Shown here one piece after another: positions 44,125 through 57,439 of a stretch of DNA of 64,000 nucleotides; the stretch's first letter is position 1; the number at the start of each line of letters is the position of its first letter. The notes beneath the pieces are model-generated. The model saw only the letters and a list, made by a program, of their open reading frames with translations. It was not told the DNA's origin and searched no databases. The DNA is from Hepsetus odoe (taxonomy: Eukaryota > Chordata > Actinopteri > Characiformes > Hepsetidae): contig CM029393.1 in NCBI GenBank assembly GCA_017165825.1, positions 2,791,520-2,855,519 on the forward strand, in the 5' to 3' direction. Position numbers and translations under genes: made by a program.

Positions 44125-46390
44125 TCTCTCTCTAATTTTTCTCTCTCTAAACTTATTTTAAAATAAATGTGATAAAACAGCTGATATCTGAATACTGAGT
44201 GATAGCACAGAGATATTTGATCAGCAGCAAAAAATAAACAGGGCTTTTGCTTTATTCACATTCCTTGAATAGAAAATATTTGGTTGAACTGAAAAGATGA
44301 GCATCCTGACCAGGTTCATGGAGATGCTAAAGCTGCTATCCCTGCACTAAAAGGGTAGAAAAGTTGCTAGTCCATCTAAGGCATGATATACAGAAAAAAA
44401 CTAACTAACAAACAATTAACAACCAAAAAACAATGTCATACTAATCTGCCTGACATGCACAGCTGGCAGAATCCATCCAGACACAGGAAGAACATACAAA
44501 AAGTGCACAGAATGAATCACTAATATATGCAATATATACTCAAACTGGCCTATCTAACTTTGCACATTGCATTATTTTCACTACTTTTCTGGCACACTCT
44601 GTTTTATTAAAGACTATTACACACTAAGTTATGAACAAATTAATGAAATTCAAAGTGCATTGACAGCTATTATATAAATGTGTATATTTTTCTCTCTCCA
44701 TATATGCAGTGTATTGTCTTCATCTGATGTGATGAGCTTTGAATGTCATTCTCAATGGAAATCTCCATCACCTACTGGTATAACCAGTTTTTGGCTAGTG
44801 TGAGGGGTGCTGACATGTCCCACGCTGCTCAAATGTCATCTTGTTATCCCTAAAGTGTGTCACTCTTCACTGTCACCCCCACTGACAAAATGTCCTTACA
44901 CTTGCTGGCTAGCTGCAAACAGGAGGGCCATGTTTGGTGTCGCTCAAAAAAGACTCCTTCTTTGACTCCTGTGACGTGAGGGCGCTGTGTGCTATGACGC
45001 AAATGGAGCTCAGTGTGTGTCCTTTCTGCAAAGCTGTGATTGACTTTATCTACCTGTCATTGCCACAGTGAGAAGGCATTTCTGCAGCAGAGAGCAGGAA
45101 GGGGTGGCACACGAAATCCAACCGGCTCCACCAAATCACAGTTAGGATACACCTCGGTGGCAACTGTCCTCTCATTGTTTTTGTTCTTTTTGTTGTTTTT
45201 TTTTTTTCAAACCAGCTTCATTTACAGTATAATACAGTGTCAGGGAAAATTGTGGAAGCATCTAATTGTATATGCTAAGTCCTATGTTTACATGCTTTCA
45301 ATTAGCATTAAAATGTTAAATGATATATATTCTGCATCAAGAAATTATTGACTTGATTAAAATAGTCATGATTTGTCTAATAAAATTGTTTCATGATTTA
45401 TCACTTGTGATGTCTTCAATGTGTTACAGTTGCATTGACTTGATTATTTTCAAATGTAAACAAAAATGTACATTTCACCTGAAAAAGTGAAGGGAAACCT
45501 TCAGAGGCTGCTTCTTTGAGGTTCAGCTTATTTCCTTCATACCTTGGTGAACAGAAATTTGCCGTGATTACAGTGATTCTCCAACAGTGTTGAAAATAAT
45601 TAAATACTCTGAAGCAGTCAAGCTAAGGCTCTGTGCTCTATGCAAAGGCTTTAATTTAATTACTGTACTGTATTCACTTTTCTTAAGATGGCTTTCCATA
45701 ACTGTAGTTGCCTTACTGACTTGAGGCTTAGCCAACCCTGTACCATACAAAATTGTTTGACATTCACATTAGGCATCTGCAGTTGGTTGAGTATTGTTTC
45801 AAATAAAATATTTAATTAAAAAAAGGTGTGTGCATTACTAGAGAGAGAAAGAGAGAGAATTTTATTGTCTTGATCCTTCCCTGCCTGCCTCTGCTCACAT
45901 GGCTGGTGGCATGCTTATGATGTCATTTTTTCAGGCTATGTCTCCACTCAACCTTATGACCTCTTCAGCAACATGACAAAAACACATGCCTGTGTTTTCA
46001 CAAATACGACTATAGTGACAGGTTAATTTGTCATATTAGAGCATACTTGTTTCCCAGGGATCTTTGCTGTGCATGCACAAAGATGATATGAAAGGCTTTG
46101 AAGGAACTCAAAAATACATGAAAAAAAAAAAAACAGTAGGAAATGACCAACACTGAGAGTGCATGATGTAAGATATTAGGTTCACTGGACCTTAAAGCCT
46201 TTCAGACATACATTACTGCGCATACTTGTGTGCTGAGAGTGCACACACTGGAGGACATTGTGTTTCCCAAAGCACTCCAATAGTGGCAATGGTAGAATGC
46301 ATCAACCTATTACTACTTTGACATTTAAGTAACAGCATTTAAATAACAGTATGCAACAGTATACTACTACTATTGGGTATGTTGTATAAT
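44125..46390. other. intergenic, mostly unrecognised
   Basis: Around 44300-44510 are faint traces of a family C repeat on the minus strand (gacacaggaagaacataca). No gene is supported. A 103-codon open frame at 45.0-45.35 kb lacks any family signature. Confidence 0.45.
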
Positions 46391-46394
46391 GGTC

Positions 46395-46408
46395 TTTCTC
46401 TCTCTCTG

Positions 46409-46482
<74 letters not shown>

Positions 46483-46495
46483 TTTTTTTTTCCCC
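46395..46495. repeat. (CT)n followed by (TA)n and poly-T
   Basis: About 65 bp of CT repeats, ten TA units, then a T run. The open frame rich in Arg-Glu is an artefact. Confidence 0.95.
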
Positions 46496-46499
46496 TCTG

Positions 46500-47940
46500 T
46501 TAGTTTCTTACATGTCAAACAGCTGAAAAAAAAATTGCTGTTGTGAAGCCTAAATTTTACTTTTTTACAGATAATACTATGACACAACATTTCAGAAACT
46601 ATATTCAAGTCTACTTGAGAATACTTTCTGCTCACAGTTTGAGACAGGTATGTGATGATTTAAATGTGTGGTTTGATGTTTCTGTTTAGTTCACCTGAGC
46701 TTCCATTAATCAACTACTTAAGCTTCAAGGTTCCAGTGCAAAGCTAAACAAAGGGGATTTGGAGACCTGTGAGATCTTTGCTGATCAGCTACTATTGAGA
46801 TAAAAAGAAAATTGTCGATTTTTGCTGTGCTATTTCTTTAACATTTGCAGTGTGTATTTCTGACTGGTTCAGTCACAGAACCTTTAATAAGGCTCAACAC
46901 TCTAACAAGGGTTTAAGCTTCTTACTGGTGTGGGTTTACAACTGGGCAGTATGGCAAAAGAGCTGCAGTTATTACACCTATACCTGATCCTGCCTTCACC
47001 TGCCACTGTCGCTTTGTCTCTTCAAGCAAACACCGTCTCTGCTGTCACTTTGCTTTGAAATGGTCATTGGAGAGCAACATTCTCATGGCTCTTGTTCCAA
47101 TTTTTTGCCTATTATGTGCAGAGCTTTCCTGCACTGCAGTTCCACACTGCTCTCCAGTTTAAAATAGTCTATTTTCATGACTTGTCACTTGCAATGTCTT
47201 CAATCTGTAACAAATGAACAATAAGGCCTTATCTTAACCTACCCCTCCTCAAGTTGGAACAAAGAACAGGCTTATGCATTTCTGGTATCTCTAAATGCCA
47301 AATGTGATGGTTGATACAAATAGTTAAGAAGCCATGGCCTAATTAAGCAACAGAGGAAGCCTTGCAGTTGATGGGTTTTTTTTTTTTTTTCCAGGACTGA
47401 CAGGGAAATTATAGGTGGGGGGACTGGATGAACAATATCTTTCCATTTCCCACATCAACATCTGAAGTGTCCATGGGCAAGACACTTAATCCCATAACAA
47501 CATCCCAGATGAGTTGAATGTAGAAGTAAAATTTACTACTTACTTAACATTTTTTGTGCACAATCACAGGAAGTGATTACAAAGCTTTTACTGCAAATGT
47601 TTTGTAATTGATTGTTTGTTGCAAAATGTTTATGTTTAGAATTGGATTGAAGAAAGTATAACTGCATTGTCCCATATAAGGCTTTGCTTGCATTGAAACA
47701 GCAGTGTTTGGCATACTATTAGGACACTGTATTGATCTACCAGTTAGTCTATATAAAAAATTCATTATTCATTAAATTGAAGCAACCTCAGAGAAATGCA
47801 TGGCAAAAAAGTTAACTGCAATAGAAGCTATTTATTTGTTTGTTTATCAATTAATACATTAATATTTTTAAATTTAGACATAATTTATGCCAAGCCAATG
47901 CAGTCTCAGTGATCAATGTCAGGCAAACTGGTCTGCAGGT
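46500..47940. other. intergenic, nothing recognised
   Basis: AT-rich sequence without recognisable gene or repeat. Confidence 0.5.
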
Positions 47941-47945
47941 TAAAA

Positions 47946-48075
47946 ACAACAACATCAACAGCAACAACAACAACAACAATTATAATAATAATAATAGAAT
48001 AGAATAGAATAGAATAATCATTTATTTTCCCACGAATGGGAAATTCGGGTGTTGCAGGGCTCTTTAACAAGAAAG
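47946..48075 (-). mobile_element. retroposon 3' terminus with compound AAC/AAT/AATAG repeat tail
   Basis: On the minus strand, agagccctgcaacacccgaa, then tttcccattcgtgggaaaat and aaatgattattctattct..., is a LINE/SINE-like terminus that runs into (TTCTA)n and then (ATT)n and (GTT)n. Confidence 0.55.
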
Positions 48076-48271
48076 AACAGAAATATCCATATACAGATAT
48101 ATGTATATATATATATACATACATACATATTTAATAATATGTTAATAATATGTTCAATAACAACCTGTGGCAGCGAATAACAAATGATCTACTTTAAAAC
48201 TAACAAAACATGTCCATATACAAGATCAATGATATATTAACTTAAAACAAGGCAAAAAACATTTTCCAAAA

Positions 48272-48323
48272 AACTTGTGTGTGTGTGTGTGTGTGTGTCT
48301 GTGTGTATGTGTATTTGTGTGTG
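48272..48323. repeat. (GT)n microsatellite, interrupted
   Basis: GT units with a few substitutions. Confidence 0.9.
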
Positions 48324-48329
48324 ATGTCA

Positions 48330-49230
48330 GAGTCATCTTCAGTTTTATTTCAAAGCGCAGCAGGAAGATCTGCTGTAGTTTAGCTACAGAATACTTTTGC
48401 GAAAGCCCACATATGAGAATGTTTGTAGTCACAAATCACATGAATAAAAAAAATAAAAAATGACCAAGTGATAATCAGGCTATTCATACCATAAAAGACA
48501 GCAAAAGCTATTTTAAAAAATGTGTTAATTATCTGAATCTTTGAAAGGTCCTGCACTGGATGTTACTGTTTAGTTTAATCCTTTTTGTTCAGCCAAGGAA
48601 AGAAATTAGCCTAAAAAATGGGCTACTCATAATATTATTAAGATACAGTATTACATTATTAAGATATACATGCAGAATCAGAATCTTATAAGAAAATTTG
48701 ATCCTAAAAGAAAATGCTTATTTTACACCAGTAGACGCAATTTAAACAAATTAGACAAATATCAATATAGAGTACAAATAAATTGCATTTCAAATAAACT
48801 ATTGTGTTGATTCTGAAATCTTTTGAATTATAAAAAAAAATCTCCTTTATACATTATGTTCTATATAAACTGTCAATAGATGCTCTGTCAACCAGAGTGC
48901 AAACATTAGAATTAAGTGATGAATTTTAGTAGAAGAAACACTGTGCAGCTGAATGGTTTCTAGGCACTTTTTTACTCACTGAGCCAAAAGTGTTTGCATA
49001 TGAATACAACTGCCCACAGGGAAACACTATTGCACATTATGGGAATCAGAAAAGTTACATTTGAGCATCGTAAATATAGATATAATATAAAACACACATA
49101 GGATATTTAAATAAACGCAGCAGCAAAAATGGTTATTGCACTTGTCTTAGTGATAGAATTCACTAGGAAAAAAGTAGGGAGCAAGAGAGAACAGTTTATT
49201 GTATTGACGAGTGATGTGTGGAGGAGTCTG
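48330..49230. other. intergenic, nothing recognised
   Basis: AT-rich DNA without recognisable features. Confidence 0.5.
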
Positions 49231-49236
49231 CAGGTT

Positions 49237-49452
49237 TCAGTGATGAAAGATTTTCTGTGATGTCCAGTTGAGCACTTTATGCTGGTCCGTCAATGCTGAT
49301 CTAAACATGAGGCAAAGGATTTCCAAGATCTGTCTCTCCAGTGCTTTCATGAAGTGTGAGGTGAGTGCCACTGGTCTGTAGTCAGATGAGGCAGATCTTT
49401 GGTACAGGAACAGGACAGGATGCTTTCCATAGCACTGGCACATCTTTGACAC
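49237..49452 (-). mobile_element. non-LTR retrotransposon reverse-transcriptase fragment
   Basis: The minus-strand frame contains SSDYRPVALTSHFMKALERQ, the conserved N-terminal RT box (DYRPVALTS..MK..ER) of CR1/Rex-type LINEs, followed by LCLMFRSALTDQH. Only about 70 codons remain. Confidence 0.6.
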
Positions 49453-49459
49453 TCAGGCA

Positions 49460-50270
49460 ACTCATGCTTGAGTATCAACTGATCATCCATATTATTGATC
49501 ATCTAAGTCATAATTCTTGTATCTTTCAAAAATCATAAGCCGAAAGTAGCCAAACTTGGACTGACTGTAAAAGAGCTTATCATGATATATCACAAAACAA
49601 ATAAAAATCTTTGTCTGCTTAATCAAACCATTAAACACATAAGGATATGCCATAGATGCAAATGACACATTCAAATTGAAATATGGAAATATAAAAATTA
49701 TATCCATCTGAAATATATTATAATATAATCCTGTGCCAATGGGATGTGAATTTTTATAACAGCATTTTGGAATACTAGCTTTACTTTACAAGCTCATATA
49801 TCCCCATGACAGGTCTAATCACAGTGTAATTGTATCTTATTGAAAGGACAAAGTGTGTTGCTGTTCAGAATAACAAATCTTTGCAAGGTGAGCAATTATG
49901 GAGATAATTCAGCTGTCAGTGGCACTTTATATGCACTCAAATCTTCAACATCGTAATTGGGTTGCTGTCAAAATTAAATAAATCCACTGTGTTTAGTTAA
50001 ATGAACAAGACCAGCGCTGTGCAGTCCAAGCCCAATTTAGTTGTTCTTGCAGAAAATCTGTTCCTAAATTCCCCTGAGTATATACAGAATGAAAAAAAAA
50101 AACGCAGCCAAGGCTGCCAAGTGCAGATGCTGAGTAAATGTAGACTTCACTTGATGGCCCTCTCATCGCCTGACCTAAAACAGTTCCTGTAATAGTGCAA
50201 GTGTGAACCAGGCTTGGTTTACACTTATGACAAGAATAAGGCTAAAACAACCCTGTTTAAAACCCAAGAA
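49460..50270. other. intergenic, nothing recognised
   Basis: AT-rich DNA without recognisable features. Confidence 0.5.
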
Positions 50271-50287
50271 AATGTTTTTGTTGTTTT

Positions 50288-50320
50288 CTTCTTCTTCTTC
50301 TTCTTCTTCTTCTTCTTCTT

Positions 50321-50351
<31 letters not shown>

Positions 50352-50834
50352 TTCTTCTTCTTCTTCCTGCCACTGTCTCCAACCCATACAACATAGATGG
50401 TCTCACTACTGTCCTATAAACCTTCCCTTTTACTCTACTTTTTCACTGGTACCCATCTGTCACGAATCACTCCAGTCACTCTTCTCCACCCGTTCCAACC
50501 TGCCTGCACTCTCTTCTTCACCTCTCTTCCACACTTGCAGTTCTCTGAACTGTTGATCCCAAGTATTTAAACTCTTCCACCTTTGTTACTTCTACTCCCT
50601 GCATCCTTACCACTCCACTTTCCTCCCTTTCATTCACACTCATCTATTCTATCTTTGTCCTACTTACTTTCATTCCTCTCCTCTCTAGAGGATATCTCCA
50701 TCTCTCCAGGTTCTCCTCAAGCTGCTGCCTACTCTCGCTACAGATCACAATATCATCAGCAAACATCATCGTCCACAGAGATTCCTGTCTAACCTTATCA
50801 GTCAACCTGTCCATTACTATTGCAATCAAGTTTT
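50288..50834 (-). mobile_element. RTE-like retrotransposon, 5'- and 3'-truncated, with expanded (GAA)n tail and target duplication
   Basis: The minus-strand frame retains IVMDRLTDKVRQESLWTMM, FADDIVICSESRQQLEENL and ERRGMKVSRTKIE, the intact RT catalytic box and thumb start. It then runs in other frames to MLYGLETVA, where it stops abruptly and passes into (GAA)n (50288-50366). The flanks carry tttttgttgtttt at 50275-50287 and 50835-50847, a 13-bp duplication. The normal C-terminal region and 3' end present at 33.8-34.2 kb are missing. Confidence 0.8.
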
Positions 50835-51106
50835 TTTTTGTTGTTTTTATTATTTAATTCATTTGAATTAATATATTTTAGATATTACAAGGGTCAGTCA
50901 GATCATTTTTTGTTAAAGATCCAAACAGAATCATTTCTTAGAGCTATTTAATAGGTTTACATGATATTCAAAAGCAAACCATCACAAACGCAGCTAGAAA
51001 TATTTCAAATATGGAACCTCACAATTTTTTAATATATATTTTTTGTAGTCAAACTTTGAGTTAATACATTTCATTTTATTGTTACTCAATGGTCATCTAT
51101 GCAATT

Positions 51107-51230
51107 ACATTTAATATAATGTAATAACTGTAATCTATTTATCTATCTATCTATCTATCTATCTGGCTGGTTGTCTGTCTGTCTGTCTGTCTGTATGTCT
51201 GTCTGTCTGTCTATCTATTTATCTATCTAT
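51107..51230. repeat. (ATCT)n / (CTGT)n tract with shared flank
   Basis: CTAT and CTGT units are preceded by acatttaatataatgtaata and tgtaatctat, a sequence also found before the ATCT tract at 58.5 kb. Confidence 0.85.
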
Positions 51231-51859
51231 ATCTCTCTGTTAGCTGTTTGTATCAAATCAAGGAACTTTAATGAATCAAAAATAACTGTGTCGGGTTTAG
51301 CCAGGTAACTTATTTTCAGATGTAATCCTTTAGGAATAAAGGCATACAAAACTAATTTTATAACATTTATTGCTTCTCTTGCCTCCTTGGCAGGCTGTGT
51401 TTTTCTTGCTTCTCCTCACTCTCTTAGGGACCTGATTGGGAACAATATGATTTACACCCATTCTCCCCTGCTGAGATGTGGCATACTTTAGGTGGAACAT
51501 GTTGTAAGGAGCAAATCCTCAGCACTTTCTAATAGAATGAAACATCTTTTTATTCTTATTTTTCTCTATCAATTCCATAATCAGCACAATTGGATTTGCT
51601 CTATGTGCACAAGTTCAAGTGAAGCACTAAAAAGTCTCAGATGACAGAATTAGAAATAATGGGTGAAACTGGGTAAATCCCTAAAAATCTTAAAGTCTTC
51701 CCTTTAAAGAAATGGGTTTTTTCTCATTTTGCATTTTCCCTAGTCACCTGTGGGCCAACTGTGGGGTGTTTTGCTTCTTTGACTTTGATTGAAGCTATGA
51801 GTCTAGCTTTATAAACACTGGAAGATAATAGGTACCTATGCTTTTTTTCTATAAAAAAG

Positions 51860-51983
51860 GTACCTTTTAGCAAGGTATCGTCCCCATCACTGCTTCCCAG
51901 GCACTTTCAATAGCTGCTCCCTGCTGCACATGTGTATGGGTGAAACGCAGAGGTTAAATTTCACAACGACAAGAACAGTCACG
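51860..51983 (+). mobile_element. tRNA-derived SINE (family A), 5'-truncated
   Basis: agcaaggtatcgtccccatc, actgcttcccaggcactttc, aatagctgctccctgctgca, gggtgaaacgcagaggtta and acaagaacagtcac match the family body and tail. The head is absent. Confidence 0.8.
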
Positions 51984-51997
51984 ATATGTATGTATTT

Positions 51998-52152
51998 GGA
52001 CTGTGGTGGAAAACCAGAACACCTGGATGAAACACTACCCAGACACAGAGAGAACAAGTCAACTCCTTACTGAAAGAAGGCAGGTCATCCTTGCCAGGAA
52101 TTGAACCTAGAACCTTCTTGCTTGTGAAGTGAATGGTTTAATCACTGCACCA
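51998..52152 (-). mobile_element. tRNA-derived SINE head (family C), minus strand
   Basis: On the minus strand ggtggtgcagtgattaaacc, B box aggttcaattcctggcaagg, gagttgacttgttctctctg and tgtctgggtagtgtttcatc follow the head-to-body order of family C. Confidence 0.7.
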
Positions 52153-52558
52153 CCCTGAAAGCTACAATTTAGAATAAGGACAGTGTATTCATGAGCCTAT
52201 AATTATACTACCTGACTCATATGTACATGAAGCTTAGCTGAATTCTACAGAGGATTTGAAATTTGATAGTTGGCTAAAATAGCCCCAGCATTTACCTACA
52301 AGGTGCAGATGAGTTAATTTTTATAGCTCATGCAATGTCTAATCACAAACCCACAAATTCAAGTGACCTTATGAAAATATGGAAGTATGTTTGATAGAAA
52401 GTTTTGTTTGTGTATTTTGCAAATAAAGGGGCTTCTTGTGGACTATTTTTAGAAACTTTAGCCTCTTAAGTAAAATTACCTTATCAAAATATGTTCTTAT
52501 TTTATTCTGAATGTTAGATCCATCCAGCACTTACAGGACGGGTCGTTAATCCATTGGA

Positions 52559-52560
52559 GG

Positions 52561-52611
<51 letters not shown>
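52559..52611. repeat. (CA)n microsatellite
   Basis: About 25 CA units. Confidence 0.95.
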
Positions 52612-52614
<3 letters not shown>

Positions 52615-52619
52615 GGAGA

Positions 52620-53630
52620 TGAGAAAAAGAAAAGCCTAGGCCCTCCAAGCTGGGAACCAAACCCAAAATGTTTCCTGCTATGTGGTGATATTGCTAACCG
52701 TCATGCCATAGTGCAGCCTAGTACGAAACTAATGAGGCAAAATTTGCATACCAAACATGTTTTGGGTCTACATGGTCTACATCTCTACATCAAGTAGAAA
52801 ATTGTGTTAAAATAGATTTTTGGTCAATCCTTAAATGCAGTTTCATCGTTTCTAAAACCAATTTGATTAGACAGAGCGACTGAAAATCACAGGGCTAATG
52901 CAAACTGCTATGTTGAATGTGGAAAAACGATGACTGAAAGGATGGCTTTGTTCTAAAAGGAAGCCTAAACCTGTGTGAGAGCCTTTGAGGTTTATGTGGA
53001 AACTGCCTAGGCCACTTGAGAATATCTCTCACATCTTAGCACCTGCTAAATCGCTGTCCTTCGTTTATAAATGCAATGGTGGGAGTGCTCTTACTCAGCA
53101 GTTGGTGAGAGATTGAGAGTGCCAGCTTATAGGCTAGTCTACAGAATTCATTTATCGACCAAGCAAGGTCCTGGAATATATTGCAGATGTATTCATTAAA
53201 TGTGCCATCTGAGATGGAGGTGTAATGCATAGGTGATTGAAACTGTACTCCAAAACACAGTACAGTGGTTTGCCACTGTATGTCATGTTTTATTGAATTT
53301 CATCATCAATGTAATGAGAATCAGTAAGAGAGAGGTATGCAGTTCAGCCTTCTTGGCCTGTTTTCAAATCTCCAGTTGTTGGCATCCATCCTGCCAGAAG
53401 CTGCTCTGTAAACCCACCTGACCAAAATATTGTTCTGATCACACTCAGCAGCAGCTAGTTTATGAAATCCAAGCCATGCTGTGAAATGCCAGACTCTTAG
53501 TGAAATCAAAGTGTTAATGGAGTAGTTTGTCCCAAAATAAAACCATTTACCCTTTACTCCAAATATAACTGTTAAGGTATGTTTGGTGTCAGAAATCACA
53601 TTTATACAAGTTATTTTAAACTATATATAT
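52620..53630. other. intergenic, nothing recognised
   Basis: A SINE-like ccctccaagctgggaacca / tgctaaccgtcatgccatag stretch near 52650-52720 may be another worn family C head. The remainder is unrecognised. Confidence 0.4.
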
Positions 53631-53632
53631 AC

Positions 53633-53721
<89 letters not shown>

Positions 53722-53722
53722 T
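53625..53722. repeat. (TA)n followed by (GT)n
   Basis: About 20 TA units directly followed by about 19 GT units. Confidence 0.95.
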
Positions 53723-54596
53723 GTGTGGATATATTTAAACAACATAACTTATTCATAAAACTGAAGTATGAGATGTTATGGAATATTATAATATAAATGT
53801 TGGATTTAATTGGTTTTATCATACAGGCAGCAACAAACAACACCATGTATTTTCTTGGCAAAATTCAGCTAAAGGCACTGACACCAGCTGCCATGTTCAC
53901 TACAATATTAGTCACCACCCACAGGACAAATTAATGTAACGCATGGACATCTAATATTTATTATATGATGGATGGAGTAAACAAACAATAAAAGCATTCT
54001 GGGAAGCTTCTGCAACTGAACAAGTTACAGATGTCTGCATGGTTTTCATATCTACGATGTAGATATTTGCTCACTCAAAATTAGCTTCTTAGGTAATGAG
54101 AGAACCATTCCTGGATATAACTGCAACTATAAACAGCCATGCTATTTGATGATGCTCAAATACATATCACTTTCTTGTGAGTACTTTCACTTTCCATTCT
54201 TTACAGAGAGAAATATCTTGCCTGGATGTAGAATTACCTAGTGTAACAATTTGCTAAAGGTCAAACTTGATGTTGCTCCATGCAGTAAGTTTTTACCTGA
54301 AGATGTTGTATTGTTTTATGCTAGCTTTAAATAACAAGCAAACCAGAAGGAATGACTTATTGTACAAACAATATGTTTAGAATCCTCTAAATTATGCTAC
54401 TTTGTGAACAAATATCTACATCCTATCAAATATTAATATTTACATAACATGACAACCTTGCAGACGTCTAACTCATTTGCTTGATGGAGTTTCCCAGAAG
54501 TTAAAAACTTACTGCACAGAGCAACATCAAGTTTGATTCTTCAACTTTTGCAAATTATTGCACTAATTTTACACAGAGGAAAGATATGAAAAAAAA

Positions 54597-54850
54597 GTGA
54601 AAAAAAGTGAAAGTGACAACCCATGTCATTGCGAGGTCACAGCACAGCACACAGTGAACCACAACAAAATTGGACCTCTGCAATTAACCCATGCACTCAA
54701 ACACCGTGCAGCTATTGAAAGCACCCAGGAAGCAGTGACGGGGATGGTACCTTGCTCATGGGTACCTCAGAGCAACCTACTGGTGAGGGAATTGAACCCA
54801 CAATCTTCCGATGCGGGGGCAACTCCCTAACCACTAGGCCACCACTACCC
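54597..54850 (-). mobile_element. tRNA-derived SINE (family A), nearly complete, minus strand
   Basis: On the minus strand gggtagtggtggcctagtgg with ttagggagttg (A box), gtgggttcaattccctcacc (B box), agtaggttgctctgaggtac, cagtgaaccacaacaaaatt (as plus-strand text) and the tail tgtcactttcacttttttt. Confidence 0.9.
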
Positions 54851-54854
54851 GAAT

Positions 54855-57280
54855 ATGTATGGCTCTTCTTAAAGTGTATAAAAGTACAGGTGAAATGGTT
54901 GCTTATAGGAAATTGAAAGGGACAATCTTAATTGAGCATTTTCAAATAACACAACTGCTATGGTATTAATACTTACAATTATATCCATTCTGTTCTCTCT
55001 CCACCTGAGAACCAAATATCATTTTTATAGCCGTTGTATATTGTTTAACCCTTTTAATACATGTTACATGATTATTTTATATCTGTTTTAAGTATTTTGG
55101 TCCATCTCTATTGGTCTCTTAATCATAAAACGTTAACACAATAAAAAAAAAACTTCAAATGAAATATAAAAAAGGAAAAAAAAGAGTTTTGTGTGCCCTG
55201 AATTCCTTCATAATGCTGATAACTGAAAGCAGGAGTCATAATCCACATTAGCATCTAATACCTTTGACTCTCCCATATGGTACCAAAAAGCATCACCAAC
55301 AAACTCTTTCTCTCTCTAAAAAGAAACTCAGTGCTGATTGGTAATCTGAGGTCATGACAGAAAATGTTACATACCCTTTTTAGGCATTAACTAGGCAAGG
55401 CTGCTCAACCTACACATTAAATAAGGAGATAATCTGAACTAGAAGAAGATGACTGAAGATGGAAAACTGAAGAAAAACATCAACGCCCAATACATGGCTT
55501 GGCTTAATCATTAGGGTCCTGGACCATTCACAAGCCTAAAATATTATTTAACAGCAACATCATGGTGGCATTTGAGTTCACATAATAGGGTACATAGCAT
55601 GATGGCTTAATCATGCTCTCTGGGAACTTCCTTAGGTTCACCTTGTCCCTTGTCTCTTATTTCCAGTGTACAAATTAAGCACTGCTTAGAGTCAGATGTG
55701 TCGATTCCATATCAAATCACCTGCTGTTCTCCTGCAAAGTACTGACTCTACTGTTTGTTAAAACCCACTTCTGACAGCGTGCCAAAATCCCCCCACACTT
55801 CTGCCGACAGCTTATGAACACAACAACTGTCCCAGCATCTTGAATTTCCGCCACATTCCAGAGACTGGCTCAAAGGGAGGTGACATTTTCGATTTGCCAT
55901 GACTTTGGCTCTTTGTATGCTGATCTTGGAAAAAGGTTGCCCAAGGAAACCCTTTCCATGGTACTACTAAAGACCTAGAAGACTGGTCTCAGATCAGGCT
56001 GTTAAAGAGCAACCATTTCCAACTGTTGTTTCTCTGTGTGCCTCCATGCATCCCACTCTGGCCATCCAGAGCCATGGGCCACCAGCACCCTGCCAAGCCA
56101 AACAACATGCTGCTCTTGACATTCATTACTTATTGATGTGCTGGGTTTTAATTGCATCTAGGGAGCTTTTAGCTTCCATCCTCTCAGCAGCTTGCTGGCC
56201 CACCCTGACCTGTACCCACTTGCTCATCAGGTCCTGCTGGGCATTGCTGGTACAGTTTGGCCTTTTACATTGCAATACAAACAAAAGTGTAACTGTAGAT
56301 CTTTATTGTATTTCATTAAACATCTGTAACATCATGAAAAAATTTATTAGAATTAAAATCTATAGTTACGGGTAGCATCCATTTTTCTCTCTTAGTCATT
56401 TGCTTACAAATTTATCTTCTTTATCTGGCTTTCAATCTTTCCCCATAATGGCAAAACACCAGAAAATGGTAAATGTAAAGTGGTAAAGGAAAAACAGGAT
56501 CAGTAGACACAATAATCACTATACAGCATGCCTGTTTAACACAAGCAAGTGGGAACACTCAACAAGTGTGCCATTTCTCCAACAAAAACATAAGGGGTTT
56601 TTCTGATTGTGATTCTGAGTTACCAGGAAAACAGGCAGCCACAGGGGATCATATAAATGTGAATTTGACTTTTGTGATGTGAGGTACACACATTCTTTAC
56701 TAAAGTAAATTCTTGTGTAATATAGTACTCTGCCACAGGTAGAAATACTGCTTCAATTTCTTTACTAAAATTAAAGCAGCAAGTACAGGCTCTGAAATGT
56801 ACATCAAGTATAAAAGTACAAAGTAGCCCTGCCAACAAAGCTAGCTGAGCCTAAGTCTTTATATATGTAATTTGAATACAAACCACTCAATCTTTGATTG
56901 CTCTAGTAGTCAGGTAGATCCATGCTTTTCAGCTCTATCAATATATTTAGTGAGGTCTTGCTTTACAAATCAGATGTATAACAAATTTAGTTCCTGTTAT
57001 GTTTGTTGTGTGTGATCTGCAATGATAGATGTTGATTATCTTTTCAGTCTTTCATTTTCTATTTAGTTCAAAGATAGTCTTGATTTTGAGGAGGTGAGCA
57101 GTGATGCAATAATAAATAATTTAAATAATAAATAGAATAAATAAGAAAACAAGGAATAAGTCCCTTTAAAAAAAACAGTATAGTAAATATAGTTTTAGCT
57201 GCCATTTAGTTATTATATTATATTAGCTATCAGTTACAGTATAGTAGTTACAGTAGGTTGCAGACTCTGATCCAGGGGGA
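54855..57280. other. intergenic, no transposon recognised; possible conserved DNA
   Basis: 2.4 kb are without recognisable repeats. The part around 55650-56250 has balanced composition and might be regulatory. The 109-codon open frame at 56.05-56.38 kb has no family features. Confidence 0.35.
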
Positions 57281-57282
57281 TT

Positions 57283-57437
57283 TCCGATTCTTAATTACAG
57301 GGGCAGTGTCTCTGGAGCAACTTGGAGTTAAGGGTCTTGCTCAGGATCCCAATGGTGATAGTGCTGGAGCTAGTATTCAAACCTGCAACCTTGTGGTCCT
57401 TAGACGAGTATCCTTCCACTAGATCATCTCCACCACA
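57283..57437 (-). mobile_element. tRNA-derived SINE (family B), old copy
   Basis: ttaattacaggggcagtgtc, ctggagcaacttggagttaa, gggtcttgctcaggatccca and the inverted head actagatcatctccaccac follow the inverted order seen at 31492-31704. Confidence 0.75.
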
Positions 57438-57439
57438 GT

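Noticed and set aside
50203..50556. 117-codon open frame with a long Ser run
   Set aside because: The run is the (CTT)n tail of an RTE-like copy and the rest is the antisense of that LINE's RT region.
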